Below are positions 52,685-62,283 of a stretch of 64,000 bases of DNA, piece by piece. The stretch lies in the NCBI RefSeq assembly GCF_009866805.1, contig NZ_SIZW01000039.1:186001-250000 (forward strand), read 5' to 3'. The notes below the pieces were generated by a model, which did no database searches, was not told the origin of the DNA, and was given only the letters and a program-made list of their open reading frames with translations. This stretch comes from Schauerella aestuarii. GTDB taxonomy: Bacteria > Pseudomonadota > Gammaproteobacteria > Burkholderiales > Burkholderiaceae_B. The first letter of the stretch is position 1. Each line of letters begins with the position of its first letter. Both the position numbers and the translations under genes were made by a program.

Positions 52685-54808
52685 TTATGCGGCCGCTTTG
52701 GCCTCGATCGCCAGCAGCACGGCGCCATCGGTGACCTGGTCGCCGATGCTGAAGAACACCTCACCCACCTGGCCCGCTTCGGGCGCGGTGATCGTGTGCT
52801 CCATCTTCATGGCTTCCATCACCAGCAGTGCCTGCCCGCGCTCGACGGTGTCGCCTGCATTCACGTGGACCGCAATGATCTTGCCGGGCATGGGCGCCGT
52901 AAGGCTGCCGGCATGGTCGCCCGCGTCGTCGTCGGCATGCGCAAGCGGATCGCGCCACGTAAGCGCCGTTGTGTTGCCCTCACGAAACACCACCACGCGC
53001 TCGCCTTGCCAGATCACGGTGCCGCGTACTCGCCGATCCGGCAAATGCGCGTGTACCGTCATGCTGCGCGGATCGGCCGCGTCGGCTGCGGCTTCGGTGG
53101 TGAACGTCACCGCAACTGCGGCGCCGTCCGTCACATTGTCCGCGCCGATGCGCCACTGCCCATGATGACGGGTGGCGATAACGGTGGTGGGGTGATCGCG
53201 GTCCACGAACGTAAAGCTGCGGCGATACGCCGATTGACCGCGCCAGCCGTCGCTGGCACCCCAGGGATCGGCCCAGGCACCGCGCTGGGGCGTCGTCGAG
53301 GCGGCGCCCGTGGCGGCATGGCCGCCCGCGTGCACGGCCGTGCCTGTGGGTGCAGCGGCCGCGCCGTCGCGCAAGGGCGCCGCGATCTGGCTGATCGCGG
53401 CCAGCAGCAGATCGTCCTGGCTGGTGGCCACCGTGCCCGCTTCGGGCAGCAACGTGGCGCGGCGGCGTTCGATCAAGCCCGTGTCGAGATCGGCAGCGGC
53501 AAAGGCTTCGTCGCGCATGAGGCGCAGCAAGAATGCAGCGTTGGTTTGCACGCCCACCACCTGGGTGGCGGCGAGCGCCTGAATCATGCGCTGGCGCGCC
53601 TGATCACGGTCGGCGCCGGCCACGATGATCTTGGCGATCATGGGATCGTAGAAGGGCGAGATCGTGTCGCCTGCACGCACGCCGCCGTCCACCCGCAGCT
53701 CGCCCAGGGTAAAGGCGGTATGCGGCGGCAGGGCCAGGTGCGCCAGGGTGCCGATGGAGGGTAGAAACCCGTTGTCTGGATTCTCGGCGTACAGCCGCGC
53801 TTCGATGGCGTGGCCGTGGATCTGCAGCATCTCCTGGGTGGCGGGCAAGGGTTCGCCTGCGGCCACTCGCAGTTGCCACTCGACCAGGTCGGTACCGGTG
53901 ATGAACTCGGTGACCGGATGCTCGACCTGCAGCCGCGTATTCATTTCCATGAAGTAGAACCGGCCATCGGGCTCGACGATGAACTCCACCGTCCCGGCGC
54001 CCACGTAGTTGACGGCGCGCGCAGCGGCCACGGCGGCATCGCCCATGGCCTTGCGGCGCTCATCCGTCATGCCGGGCGCGGGCGCCTCTTCGATCACCTT
54101 CTGGTGGCGCCGCTGTACCGAGCAATCGCGTTCGAACAAGTGCACGCAGTTGCCGTGCGTGTCGGCAAATACCTGGATTTCGATGTGACGCGGCTTTTGC
54201 AGATAGCGTTCGATCAGTACGCGGTCGTCGCCGAAGCTGGCCTGCGCCTCGCGTTTGCACGACGTGAGCGCATCGGCGAATGCAGCCGTGTTTTCCACCA
54301 CCCGCATGCCTTTGCCGCCGCCGCCCGCGCTGGCTTTGATGAGTACGGGATATCCGATGCGATCGGCCTCACGATGCAACAGTGCGGGATCCTGGTCGTC
54401 GCCGTGATAGCCCGGCACCAAAGGCACACCCGCTTTTTCCATCAGCGATTTGGCCGCCGATTTGCTGCCCATGGCGGCGATGGCAGAGGGGGGCGGCCCG
54501 ACGAAGATCAAGCCCGCATCTGCCACGCTTTGGGCGAAGGCTTCGTTCTCCGACAGAAATCCATACCCGGGATGGATGGCGTCGGCACCCGCTGCGAGCG
54601 CAGCCGCCAGCACGACATCGCCGCGCAGATAGCTTTGACGGGGTTCGGAGCCGCCAATGTGAATCGCGGTGTCGCACGCTGCGACATGGCGCGAATCGGC
54701 ATCCGCATCCGAATAGACGGCGACGGTGCGCAGTCCCATGCGACGCGCGGTGGCGGCGACGCGGCAGGCGATTTCGCCGCGGTTGGCAATCAATATGGTC
54801 GAAAACAC
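52685..54808 (-). CDS. liuD: Methylcrotonyl-CoA carboxylase biotin-containing alpha subunit
   Basis: A 707-residue acyl-CoA carboxylase alpha subunit with the usual order: biotin carboxylase domain (FSTILIANRGEIACRV, then ATP-grasp with SAGGGGKGMRVV and FMEMNTRLQVEHPVTE), a linker domain, and a C-terminal biotinyl domain with the target lysine in VMEAMKMEH. It works with the downstream-encoded-partner family MccB in leucine catabolism. The start is GTG 54808 with a GAGAGGAG site five bases ahead; longer in-frame reading has no support. Follows mccB by 28 bp. Operon context favours methylcrotonyl-CoA over other acyl-CoAs. Confidence 0.92.
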   Translation of the reverse strand: MFSTILIANRGEIACRVAATARRMGLRTVAVYSDADADSRHVAACDTAIHIGGSEPRQSYLRGDVVLAAALAAGADAIHPGYGFLSENEAFAQSVADAGLIFVGPPPSAIAAMGSKSAAKSLMEKAGVPLVPGYHGDDQDPALLHREADRIGYPVLIKASAGGGGKGMRVVENTAAFADALTSCKREAQASFGDDRVLIERYLQKPRHIEIQVFADTHGNCVHLFERDCSVQRRHQKVIEEAPAPGMTDERRKAMGDAAVAAARAVNYVGAGTVEFIVEPDGRFYFMEMNTRLQVEHPVTEFITGTDLVEWQLRVAAGEPLPATQEMLQIHGHAIEARLYAENPDNGFLPSIGTLAHLALPPHTAFTLGELRVDGGVRAGDTISPFYDPMIAKIIVAGADRDQARQRMIQALAATQVVGVQTNAAFLLRLMRDEAFAAADLDTGLIERRRATLLPEAGTVATSQDDLLLAAISQIAAPLRDGAAAAPTGTAVHAGGHAATGAASTTPQRGAWADPWGASDGWRGQSAYRRSFTFVDRDHPTTVIATRHHGQWRIGADNVTDGAAVAVTFTTEAAADAADPRSMTVHAHLPDRRVRGTVIWQGERVVVFREGNTTALTWRDPLAHADDDAGDHAGSLTAPMPGKIIAVHVNAGDTVERGQALLVMEAMKMEHTITAPEAGQVGEVFFSIGDQVTDGAVLLAIEAKAAA

Positions 54809-54836
54809 AGTGTCTCCTCTCGAACCGGTTGCCCGA

Positions 54837-56447
54837 TCACATGCGGAACACGCCGAAGCGTGTATCGCCAATAGGCGCGTTCAGGGCGGCGGACAATCCC
54901 AGGGCCAGCACGCGGCGGGTATCGGCCGGCGCGATGATGCCGTCGTCCCACAGCCGAGCGGTCGCGTAGTAGGGATGCCCCTCGCGTTCGTATTGTTCGC
55001 GGATTGGCGTTTTGAACGCCTGTTCGTCTGCGTCGGACCACGTCTGCCCGCGGGCTTCGAGACCGTCGCGGCGCACGGTGGCGAGCACGCTGGCCGCTTG
55101 TTCGCCGCCCATCACCGAAATGCGGGCATTGGGCCACATGAACAACATGCGCGGCGAGTACGCCCGGCCGCACATGCCGTAGTTACCGGCGCCGAACGAA
55201 CCGCCGATGATGATCGTGAACTTCGGAACGGCCGCCGTGGCGACCGCCGTGACCATCTTGGCGCCGTGGCGCGCGATGCCCTCGTTTTCGTATTTGCGGC
55301 CCACCATGAAGCCGGTGATGTTCTGCAGGAACACTAGCGGTATCTTGCGCTGCGCACACAACTCGATGAAGTGAGCGCCCTTCTGTGCCGATTCGGAAAA
55401 CAGGATGCCGTTATTGGCCACGATGCCCACCGGCATGCCGTGGATATGCGCAAAGCCCGTGACGAGCGTGGTGCCGAAGCGGGCCTTGAACTCGTCGAAA
55501 TCCGAGCCGTCCACGATGCGTGCAATCACTTCGCGCACGTCGTAAGGCTTGCGGGTATCGGCCGGGATGATGCCATTGAGCTCGGCAGGATCGTAAAGGG
55601 GCTCGCGCGGTGCGACGCAGGCCATGCCGTGATCGGGTTTGCTGCGATTCAAGCGGGCGACCGATTGTCGTGCCAGCCGCAGTGCATGCGTGTCGTTGGC
55701 GGCCAGATGATCCACCACGCCGGAGAGGCGCGTGTGCACGTCGCCGCCGCCCAGATCCTCGGCCGTGACTTCCTCACCAGTGGCGGCCTTGACGAGCGGC
55801 GGGCCGCCCAGAAAGATGGTGCCCTGGTTGCGCACGATGATCGACTCATCGCTCATGGCCGGCACATATGCGCCGCCTGCGGTGCAGGATCCCATCACCA
55901 CCGCAATCTGCGCGATGCCTTGCGAAGACATCACTGCCTGGTTGTAGAAGATGCGACCGAAGTGATCGCGATCCGGAAACACCTCATCCTGCTGCGGCAG
56001 GTTGGCGCCGCCCGAGTCGACCAGATAAATGCACGGCAGCCGGTTTTCGAGCGCGATTTCCTGCGCCCGCAGGTGCTTTTTGACGGTGAGCGGATAGTAC
56101 GTGCCGCCTTTGACCGTGGCGTCGTTGCAGACGATCACGCATTCGACGCCGGCCACCCGGCCGATGCCCGTAATGAGACCCGCGCCCGGTGCTGCGCCCT
56201 CGTACATGTCTTGCGCGGCAAGCGGCGAGAACTCGAGAAAGGGCGTGCCCGGATCGAGCAGTTGCTCGACGCGGTCGCGCGGCAACAGCTTGCCGCGTGC
56301 GAGATGCTTGTCGCGTGCTGCCTGGCCACCGCCAAGCGCTGTACGCCCGATGTGCTGCGCCAGGTCGTCAAGCTGCGCTTGCATGGCTTGCGCGTTATCG
56401 GCGAAGCCTTGCGAACGCGCGTTGATGCGGGTCTCGATAATGGGCAT
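54837..56447 (-). CDS. liuB: Methylcrotonyl-CoA carboxylase carboxyltransferase beta subunit
   Basis: A 536-residue carboxyltransferase. [20 protein letters not shown], the [19 protein letters not shown] oxyanion region and [19 protein letters not shown] with [17 protein letters not shown] are the signature segments of MccB/LiuB. It transfers carboxylate from biotin to 3-methylcrotonyl-CoA. Located between the thiolase and alpha-subunit genes. Confidence 0.94.
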   Translation of the reverse strand: MPIIETRINARSQGFADNAQAMQAQLDDLAQHIGRTALGGGQAARDKHLARGKLLPRDRVEQLLDPGTPFLEFSPLAAQDMYEGAAPGAGLITGIGRVAGVECVIVCNDATVKGGTYYPLTVKKHLRAQEIALENRLPCIYLVDSGGANLPQQDEVFPDRDHFGRIFYNQAVMSSQGIAQIAVVMGSCTAGGAYVPAMSDESIIVRNQGTIFLGGPPLVKAATGEEVTAEDLGGGDVHTRLSGVVDHLAANDTHALRLARQSVARLNRSKPDHGMACVAPREPLYDPAELNGIIPADTRKPYDVREVIARIVDGSDFDEFKARFGTTLVTGFAHIHGMPVGIVANNGILFSESAQKGAHFIELCAQRKIPLVFLQNITGFMVGRKYENEGIARHGAKMVTAVATAAVPKFTIIIGGSFGAGNYGMCGRAYSPRMLFMWPNARISVMGGEQAASVLATVRRDGLEARGQTWSDADEQAFKTPIREQYEREGHPYYATARLWDDGIIAPADTRRVLALGLSAALNAPIGDTRFGVFRM

Positions 56448-56457
56448 GGGATTGGCC

Positions 56458-57639
56458 TCAGATCATTTCGACAGCCATCGCCACGGCTTCGCCGCCGCCG
56501 ATGCACAACGTCGCGACGCCTTTCTTGCCGCCGGACTTGCGCAAGGCGCCGATCAGCGTGGTCATCAAGCGTGCGCCCGAAGCGCCGATGGGGTGGCCGA
56601 GGGCGGTGGAGCCGCCGTGCACGTTGACCTTCTCATGCGGCAGATTGAAGTCCTTCATGGCGGCCATCGTGACCACGGCAAACGCCTCGTTGATCTCGTA
56701 CAGATCGACGTCTTCAGCGCGCCAGCCGGTTTTGGTGAACAGGGTTTTCATGGCGCCGATGGGGGCCGTCGTGAACCAGCCCGGCTCTTGCGAGTGCTGG
56801 CTGTGGCCGACGATGCGGGCAAGCGGCGTCACGCCCAGCTTCTTGGCGGTGGATTCGCGCATCAGCACCATTGCCGCCGCGCCGTCGGAAATCGAAGCCG
56901 AGGTGGCCGCAGTAACCGTACCGTCCTTCTTGAACGCGGGCTTGAGCGTGGGCACTTTTTCCGGCATCGCCTTGGTGGGCGTTTCGTCCTTGTCGATCAC
57001 GGTATCGCCTTTGCGGCCGGCCACGGTCACGGGGGCAATTTCCCACTCGAAGCTGCCGTCGTCGCTGGCGGCGCGCGCGCGCTTCAACGATTCGAGCGCG
57101 AAGTTGTCTTGTTCTTCGCGGGTAAAGCTGTATTTCGAGGCGCAGTCTTCGGCGAAGACGCCCATGGCCTTGCCCTTGTCGTAGGCGTCTTCCAGGCCAT
57201 CAAGTGCCATGTGGTCATACACGGTGCTGTGGCCATAGCGGTAGCCCTGGCGACCGCGCAAGAGCAGGTACGGCGCGTTGCTCATGCTCTCCTGGCCGCC
57301 GGCCACGACGACCTCGCTCGTGCCTGCCAGGATCATGTCGTGGCCGAACATCGCGGCCTTCAAGCCCGATCCGCACACCTTGTGAATCGTGGTGCACGAC
57401 ACGCCCAGCGGCAAACCCGCGCCGAGTGCGGCCTGACGGGCAGGCGCCTGGCCTTGACCGGCCTGCAGCACGTTACCCATGATCACTTCCTGCACCTGCT
57501 CGGGTTTCAGACCGGCGCGCTCGACGGCGGCTTTGATGGCAATGGCGCCGAGCTCGTGCGCGGCCAGCCCCGACAAGTTGCCGAGCATGGCGCCGATGGG
57601 CGTGCGGGCAACGGAAACGATGACGACGGGATCGGACAT
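56458..57639 (-). CDS. Acetyl-CoA acetyltransferase (thiolase)
   Basis: A 393-residue thiolase. Nucleophile C89 in [31 protein letters not shown] with the active His, and [13 protein letters not shown] with the second Cys near the C-terminus. It would cleave acetoacetyl-CoA, the end product of leucine breakdown, into two acetyl-CoA. It lies in the liu operon, 10 bp upstream of mccB's start on the same strand. Confidence 0.94.
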   Translation of the reverse strand: MSDPVVIVSVARTPIGAMLGNLSGLAAHELGAIAIKAAVERAGLKPEQVQEVIMGNVLQAGQGQAPARQAALGAGLPLGVSCTTIHKVCGSGLKAAMFGHDMILAGTSEVVVAGGQESMSNAPYLLLRGRQGYRYGHSTVYDHMALDGLEDAYDKGKAMGVFAEDCASKYSFTREEQDNFALESLKRARAASDDGSFEWEIAPVTVAGRKGDTVIDKDETPTKAMPEKVPTLKPAFKKDGTVTAATSASISDGAAAMVLMRESTAKKLGVTPLARIVGHSQHSQEPGWFTTAPIGAMKTLFTKTGWRAEDVDLYEINEAFAVVTMAAMKDFNLPHEKVNVHGGSTALGHPIGASGARLMTTLIGALRKSGGKKGVATLCIGGGEAVAMAVEMI

Positions 57640-57765
57640 GGTGACACTCCTGAATCGATAGAAGGAAGATTGAATGTACGGCGAACGCAGGCAGGGCCCT
57701 TAGGGGGCGCCGCGAGCGTTCGAAAAATAAGACTGGTGCCTAGCAAGTCCTGCCGGACTCGGCCC

Positions 57766-58944
57766 TCAAGCCGTTTCGTTGAAGAGCTCGCGGCCGATCA
57801 GCATGCGGCGGATTTCGCTGGTGCCGGCACCGATTTCATACAGCTTGGCGTCGCGCCACAGGCGTCCGGTGGGGTAATCGTTGATATAGCCGTTGCCGCC
57901 CAGGAGCTGGATGCCTTCGCCCGCCATCCACGTGGCCTTTTCGGCGCAATACAGGATGAGCGCAGCGCAATCCTTGCGCACTTCGCGCGCATGGCCCGCA
58001 CCCAGTTTGTCGAGCTGCTTGCCGACCGCATAGCAGAACGCGCGGCTGGCCTGCATGGTGGTGTAGAGGTCGGCCATCTTGCCCTGAATGAGCTGGAATT
58101 CACCGATGGCCTGGCCGAATTGCTTGCGTTCATGCACGTACGGCACGGCTACATCCATCACGGCCTGCATGATGCCCAGGGGCCCGCCGGCGAGCACGGC
58201 GCGTTCGTAGTCCAGACCGCTCATCAGCACTTTGACGCCGCCGTTCACCTGGCCGAGCACGTTTTCTTCCGGCACTTCGCAGTCCTGGAAAACGAGCTCG
58301 CCGGTATGGCTGCCGCGCATGCCCAGCTTGTCGAGCTTTTGCGCCACCGAGAAACCGGCAAACGATTTCTCGACGATGAACGCCGTGATGCCGCGCTGGT
58401 GGGCCTGTACGTCGGTTTTGGCGTACACCACGAGCGTGTCGGCATCGGGGCCGTTGGTGATCCACATCTTGGTGCCGTTGAGCACGTAGCGGTCGCCCTT
58501 CTTGTCGGCGCGCAACTTCATGCTCACCACATCGGATCCCGCACCCGGCTCGCTCATCGCCAGGGCGCCGACGTGGTCGCCCGAAATCAGCTTGGGCAGA
58601 TATTTTTCTTTCTGCGCCGGCGTACCGTTGCGATTGATCTGGTTCACGCACAGGTTCGAATGCGCACCATAAGACAAGGCCACCGAGGCGCTGGCGCGCG
58701 ACAGTTCTTCCATCACGATCATATGGGCGAGATAGCCCATATTGGTGCCGCCGTATTCCTCGCTGGCCGTCATACCCAGCACGCCCAGGTCGCCGAATTT
58801 CTTCCACAGATCCATCGGGAATTGATCGGTACGATCGAGCTCCTGTGCGCGCGGGGCGACTTCGGCTTGCGCGAAGTCCTGCACAGCGCGGCGCAGCATA
58901 TCGAGGTCTTCGCCCAGATCGAAATTCAGACCGGGAATGTCCAT
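57766..58944 (-). CDS. liuA: Isovaleryl-CoA dehydrogenase
   Basis: A 392-residue acyl-CoA dehydrogenase. The catalytic Glu sits in [20 protein letters not shown], the position specific to isovaleryl-CoA dehydrogenases, whereas most other acyl-CoA dehydrogenases have it in the C-terminal domain. [19 protein letters not shown] and [15 protein letters not shown] are FAD and substrate motifs. It makes 3-methylcrotonyl-CoA, the substrate of the carboxylase in the same operon. First enzyme gene after the regulator. Confidence 0.94.
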   Translation of the reverse strand: MDIPGLNFDLGEDLDMLRRAVQDFAQAEVAPRAQELDRTDQFPMDLWKKFGDLGVLGMTASEEYGGTNMGYLAHMIVMEELSRASASVALSYGAHSNLCVNQINRNGTPAQKEKYLPKLISGDHVGALAMSEPGAGSDVVSMKLRADKKGDRYVLNGTKMWITNGPDADTLVVYAKTDVQAHQRGITAFIVEKSFAGFSVAQKLDKLGMRGSHTGELVFQDCEVPEENVLGQVNGGVKVLMSGLDYERAVLAGGPLGIMQAVMDVAVPYVHERKQFGQAIGEFQLIQGKMADLYTTMQASRAFCYAVGKQLDKLGAGHAREVRKDCAALILYCAEKATWMAGEGIQLLGGNGYINDYPTGRLWRDAKLYEIGAGTSEIRRMLIGRELFNETA

Positions 58945-59081
58945 GTTTGTCTCCTGACGTACTGCTTGGCTTTTCGTTATTCGGGATAGGGCTTCTGGCG
59001 TGCCGCCTGCATGATCAATTGCGGGTCTCGTGCCGGCGCTTACTTCGGGTCCTCATCGGGCAGACGCTTATCGTGTGCGCG

Positions 59082-59471
59082 CTACGTCGACCGTTGCAAC
59101 TGCTGCAACAGCACCTCGCACTGACGCTCCTGAACTTCAATTTCACTGAGTGCATCATCGATATCCCGACGTTGTTGCGCCAGCGTTTCGCGATGCTGGT
59201 GCAGCACGCTCAAATACTGCCGCAACTGCGGTTCGGTATCGCCCGGACCGTCATACATGTCGATGAGCGTACGAATTTCCGATAACTGCAGACCCAGCCG
59301 CTTGCCTCGCAACGCGAGTTTCAAACGCGTGCGATCCCGTGTGGCATAGACACGATTGCGACCGTCGCGGCTCGGGCTGACGATGCCCTGATCCTCATAA
59401 AACCGGATCGTGCGGGGCGTGACGTCGAACTCGCGGGCGAGATCGGAAATGGTCCAGTTCTTGGTAGGCAT
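59082..59471 (-). CDS. liuR: MerR family regulator, LiuR type
   Basis: A 129-residue MerR-type protein with helix-turn-helix TISDLAREFDVTPRTIRFYE, then EDQGIVSPSRDGRNRVY, and a C-terminal coiled coil (LHQHRETLAQQRRDIDDALS). The position upstream of the isovaleryl-CoA dehydrogenase gene matches LiuR, which represses leucine and isovalerate breakdown genes until isovaleryl- or related CoA accumulates. No effector cysteines, so not a metal sensor. 137 bp separate it from liuA. Confidence 0.92.
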   Translation of the reverse strand: MPTKNWTISDLAREFDVTPRTIRFYEDQGIVSPSRDGRNRVYATRDRTRLKLALRGKRLGLQLSEIRTLIDMYDGPGDTEPQLRQYLSVLHQHRETLAQQRRDIDDALSEIEVQERQCEVLLQQLQRST

Positions 59472-59485
59472 GCGGCGATTAGCAG

Positions 59486-59501
59486 TTTACGTAAACGTAA
59501 A
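59486..59501. promoter_or_regulatory. LiuR-type operator
   Basis: TTTACGT and ACGTAAA are inverted around a 2-bp AA centre, 15 bp upstream of the liuR start and about 38 bp before the divergent metallo-hydrolase start. The T(T)TACGT-ACGTAA core matches known LiuR motif architecture. One site therefore seems to serve both directions. Confidence 0.75.
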
Positions 59502-59538
59502 GTTATGATGACATCAAAGCAACGTCAAGTGTGGAGTG

Positions 59539-60612
59539 ATGGCAAAAATGAATCCGAACGAGCAGAAACTGCAATACCCCTGGGGCGACACGCTGCCGGA
59601 GCCCGGTCAGGCCCTGGATGTGGCGGAGGGCGTGAAGTGGGTGCGGCTGCCGTTGCCGTTCGCGCTGGATCACGTCAACGTCTGGCTGCTGCGCGACACC
59701 TTCAACGGGCGCGACGGCTGGACGGTGGTCGATTGCGGCGTGACGCGCGACAACCTCAAGGCGCAGTGGGAGCAGGTGTTCGAACATGCGCTGGAAGGCT
59801 TGCCAGTGGTACGCGTGCTAGTCACCCACATGCACCCCGACCACATCGGGCTGGCGCACTGGATCTGCGACCGCTGGCAGGCGCCTTTGTGGATGACGAT
59901 GACCGACTACTTCGTCGCGCGGTACTTTTCGCAGCCCTCAACCGAAGGCGGTGGGCCGGCCGGCGAAGCCGCGGTGCAGCACTTCATGCGTCATGGATTG
60001 ACCGATCCCGAATCGCAGGCATTTTTGCGCGAGCGCGCAAAGTATTACCCCGATCTGGTGCCCGCCGTGCCGTCCACCTATCACCGCATCGTGGACGGCG
60101 ATCGCGTGCGCATCGGCGGGCGCGATTGGCGCGCCATCGTGGGATACGGCCATGCACCCGAGCATATTTCCTTGCAATGCGATGACCTGGGTGTGCTGAT
60201 TTCGGGCGACATGGTGTTGCCGCGCATTTCCACCAACATCAGCGTGTTCGACTACGAGCCTGATGCCAACTCGCTGCAGCTATACCTCAACTCGCTCGAC
60301 CGCTATGAAGGCATTCCGGAAACGACGCTCGTGCTGCCGTCACACGGCCGCCCCTTCAAGGGCCTGCACGAGCGCATCCGGCAGCAACATGAGCATCACG
60401 CTGCGCGCCTCGAAGAAGTGATGGTGGCTTGCCGCGAAGCCCCGCGTTCCACCAGCGATATCGTGCCGATCATGTTTTTGCGCAAGCTCGACATGCATCA
60501 GATGACGTTTGCCATGGGCGAGGCGCTGGCGCACTTGAACATGCTGATGCATCAAGGCAAGCTCACGCGTGCCATGGGCGATGACGGCGTGCTGCGGTTC
60601 TCGGCGGTGTGA
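59539..60612 (+). CDS. Metallo-beta-lactamase fold hydrolase
   Basis: A 357-residue protein of the MBL-fold superfamily. The zinc-binding THMHPDHIG motif and the later YGHAPEHISLQ and LPSHGRPF complete the metal site. About one hundred residues after the main fold resemble the extra C-terminal helical part found in hydroxyacylglutathione-hydrolase-like proteins. It is divergent from liuR and under the shared operator, so it may hydrolyse an acyl-CoA or another thioester connected with leucine breakdown. ATG 59539 is used; ATG 59551 is possible. Confidence 0.88.
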   Translation: MAKMNPNEQKLQYPWGDTLPEPGQALDVAEGVKWVRLPLPFALDHVNVWLLRDTFNGRDGWTVVDCGVTRDNLKAQWEQVFEHALEGLPVVRVLVTHMHPDHIGLAHWICDRWQAPLWMTMTDYFVARYFSQPSTEGGGPAGEAAVQHFMRHGLTDPESQAFLRERAKYYPDLVPAVPSTYHRIVDGDRVRIGGRDWRAIVGYGHAPEHISLQCDDLGVLISGDMVLPRISTNISVFDYEPDANSLQLYLNSLDRYEGIPETTLVLPSHGRPFKGLHERIRQQHEHHAARLEEVMVACREAPRSTSDIVPIMFLRKLDMHQMTFAMGEALAHLNMLMHQGKLTRAMGDDGVLRFSAV

Positions 60613-60669
60613 GGCACGGCGGTTTGGCGGGCGCCATGCCGTGTGCGATGCGCCTGACCGCCCATAGTT

Positions 60670-60692
60670 ACAGCCACAGCCACAGCCACAGC
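60670..60692. repeat. ACAGCC hexanucleotide repeat
   Basis: ACAGCC occurs in three full copies plus a partial fourth between the metallo-hydrolase and the convergent exporter gene. A short microsatellite without seen function; the array is short enough to be chance expansion. Confidence 0.6.
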
Positions 60693-60702
60693 TACTGATA
60701 CG

Positions 60703-61329
60703 CTATCGCGACGCCGTCACCAGCTTGATTGCCAGCCCCAGGAAAACGAGGCTGGCGATGCGATTCAGGTTGCGCTCGGCGCGTGGCGAACGCGCCATTG
60801 CGCGGCCCAGGCTGCCGGCGCAGAACGCGATCACGCTGAACACCATGAATGCCGCCAGCATGAACAGCAGTCCCAGCTCGACCGTTTGCATCACAACCGA
60901 TCCCTGCTCAGGGCGAATGAACTGCGGCAGGAAGGCGAGGAAGAAGATGGACAGTTTGGGATTGCTGACGCTCATCAGGATGCCGCGACGGTACAGGGCG
61001 CCCAGCGGGGCGGCGGCCGGTGCCGCCTGGAGGGTGCTGTTGCCCGACGCACGCCAGGCTTGCCACGCGAGATACAGCAAGTACATCGCGCCCAGTACTT
61101 TGAGCACCGTAAACGCCGTGGCCGACGCAGCAATCACGGCGGCCACGCCCAGCGCGACGGCTGCGGTATGCACCACCAGCCCCGAACACAATCCGGAAAC
61201 CGCCGCCAATCCGGCGCGCGGTCCCCAGCGGGCCGATTGCAGCAACACGAAGATATTGTCCGGCCCGGGCGCAAGCGCGAGCAAGACCGAAAGACCGAAA
61301 AAGGCCAGTGCCGTATCCAGACTGATCAT
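60703..61329 (-). CDS. LysE/RhtB family amino acid exporter
   Basis: A 208-residue exporter with six hydrophobic helices. N-terminal LALAPGPDNIFVLLQSARWG and the helix-3 pattern GAMYLLYLAWQAWRAS are RhtB family features; SNPKLSIFFLAFLPQF is the central motif. It would pump homoserine, threonine or similar amino acids out. ATG 61329 is chosen by family length. Divergent from the nitroreductase gene. Confidence 0.93.
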   Translation of the reverse strand: MISLDTALAFFGLSVLLALAPGPDNIFVLLQSARWGPRAGLAAVSGLCSGLVVHTAAVALGVAAVIAASATAFTVLKVLGAMYLLYLAWQAWRASGNSTLQAAPAAAPLGALYRRGILMSVSNPKLSIFFLAFLPQFIRPEQGSVVMQTVELGLLFMLAAFMVFSVIAFCAGSLGRAMARSPRAERNLNRIASLVFLGLAIKLVTASR

Positions 61330-61462
61330 ATGTGTGCGGCCTGATGATGCATTGTTTGTCCCCAACCTCTGAACCGTCCGTAGACGGCGCTTGCGTGCCC
61401 CCTGCAGTGGGGCGGGCCCGTCGTTGCGGCATGATACGACGATTGTTTGAAGGAGACCCCGC

Positions 61463-62149
61463 ATGACGATTGCCCAAGACGATACGCTGCTCGAGACCTG
61501 GCTGCGCGGCCGCCGCAGTTGCCGCGCGTTCACGCCCGATCCGGTGCCGCGCGCTTCGATCGAACGCATCCTCACCCTTGCCCAGCGCACCGCATCCTGG
61601 AACAACGTGCAGCCCTGGGAGGTCACGATCGCCTCCGGTGCGGCGTGCGACAGGTTGCGCGCGGCCCTGGTCGCACGCGCCGAGAGCGATCTACCGGCCC
61701 AGCCCGATTTTGCGTGGCCCGCCGCTTATCGCGACCAGTATCTGGCGCGCCGGCGCGAATGCGGTTTTCAGTTGTATGACGCGGTGGGCGTGGTGCGCGG
61801 CGACAAGGCCGCTTATCGCCAGCAGTCGTTGCAGAACTTTCATCTCTTCGGCGCGCCGCATGTGGCGATCGTCACCTCGCCAGCCGACCTGGGTATCTAC
61901 GGTGCCATCGATTGCGGTGGGTATGTGTCGACCTTCATGCTGGCCGCGCAGGCCAATGGTGTCGCCACGATCGCCCAGGCCGCGCTGGCCAGTTATCCGG
62001 AGGTGTTGCGCGAGCAGTTGAACCTGGCAGAAGACCGCAAGGTCGTCTGCGCCATCTCGTTCGGCTTCGAAGATCCCACGCACGCCTCGGCCACGTATCG
62101 CACCACCCGCGCGCCATTGTCCGAGGTCGTCACTTGGCAGGACGAGTAG
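61463..62149 (+). CDS. Nitroreductase family FMN oxidoreductase
   Basis: A 228-residue flavin reductase of the nitroreductase fold. RGRRSCRAFTPDPVPR near the start binds FMN; ASWNNVQPWEV and CGGYVSTFMLAAQANGVATI with a C-terminal CAISFGFEDP are the remaining typical parts. Substrate unknown; it could reduce quinones, enones or nitro compounds. Confidence 0.92.
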   Translation: MTIAQDDTLLETWLRGRRSCRAFTPDPVPRASIERILTLAQRTASWNNVQPWEVTIASGAACDRLRAALVARAESDLPAQPDFAWPAAYRDQYLARRRECGFQLYDAVGVVRGDKAAYRQQSLQNFHLFGAPHVAIVTSPADLGIYGAIDCGGYVSTFMLAAQANGVATIAQAALASYPEVLREQLNLAEDRKVVCAISFGFEDPTHASATYRTTRAPLSEVVTWQDE

Positions 62150-62283
62150 CCAGATGGCATGGCTCAAGCCCGCTGCGCGTTGAACGAGCGGGTACATCGC
62201 TGCGGCGTTGCGCCCACATCCGCGACGTGCATGGTGCGCAGCCGTTAACATAACGCTCGACTCTTTTTTCGGCGATCCGTTTC

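Noticed and set aside
56101-58989. Very long open frame on the + strand, opposite liuB, thiolase and liuA
   Set aside because: It spans three real genes on the other strand and has no recognisable domain. Same artefact as above.
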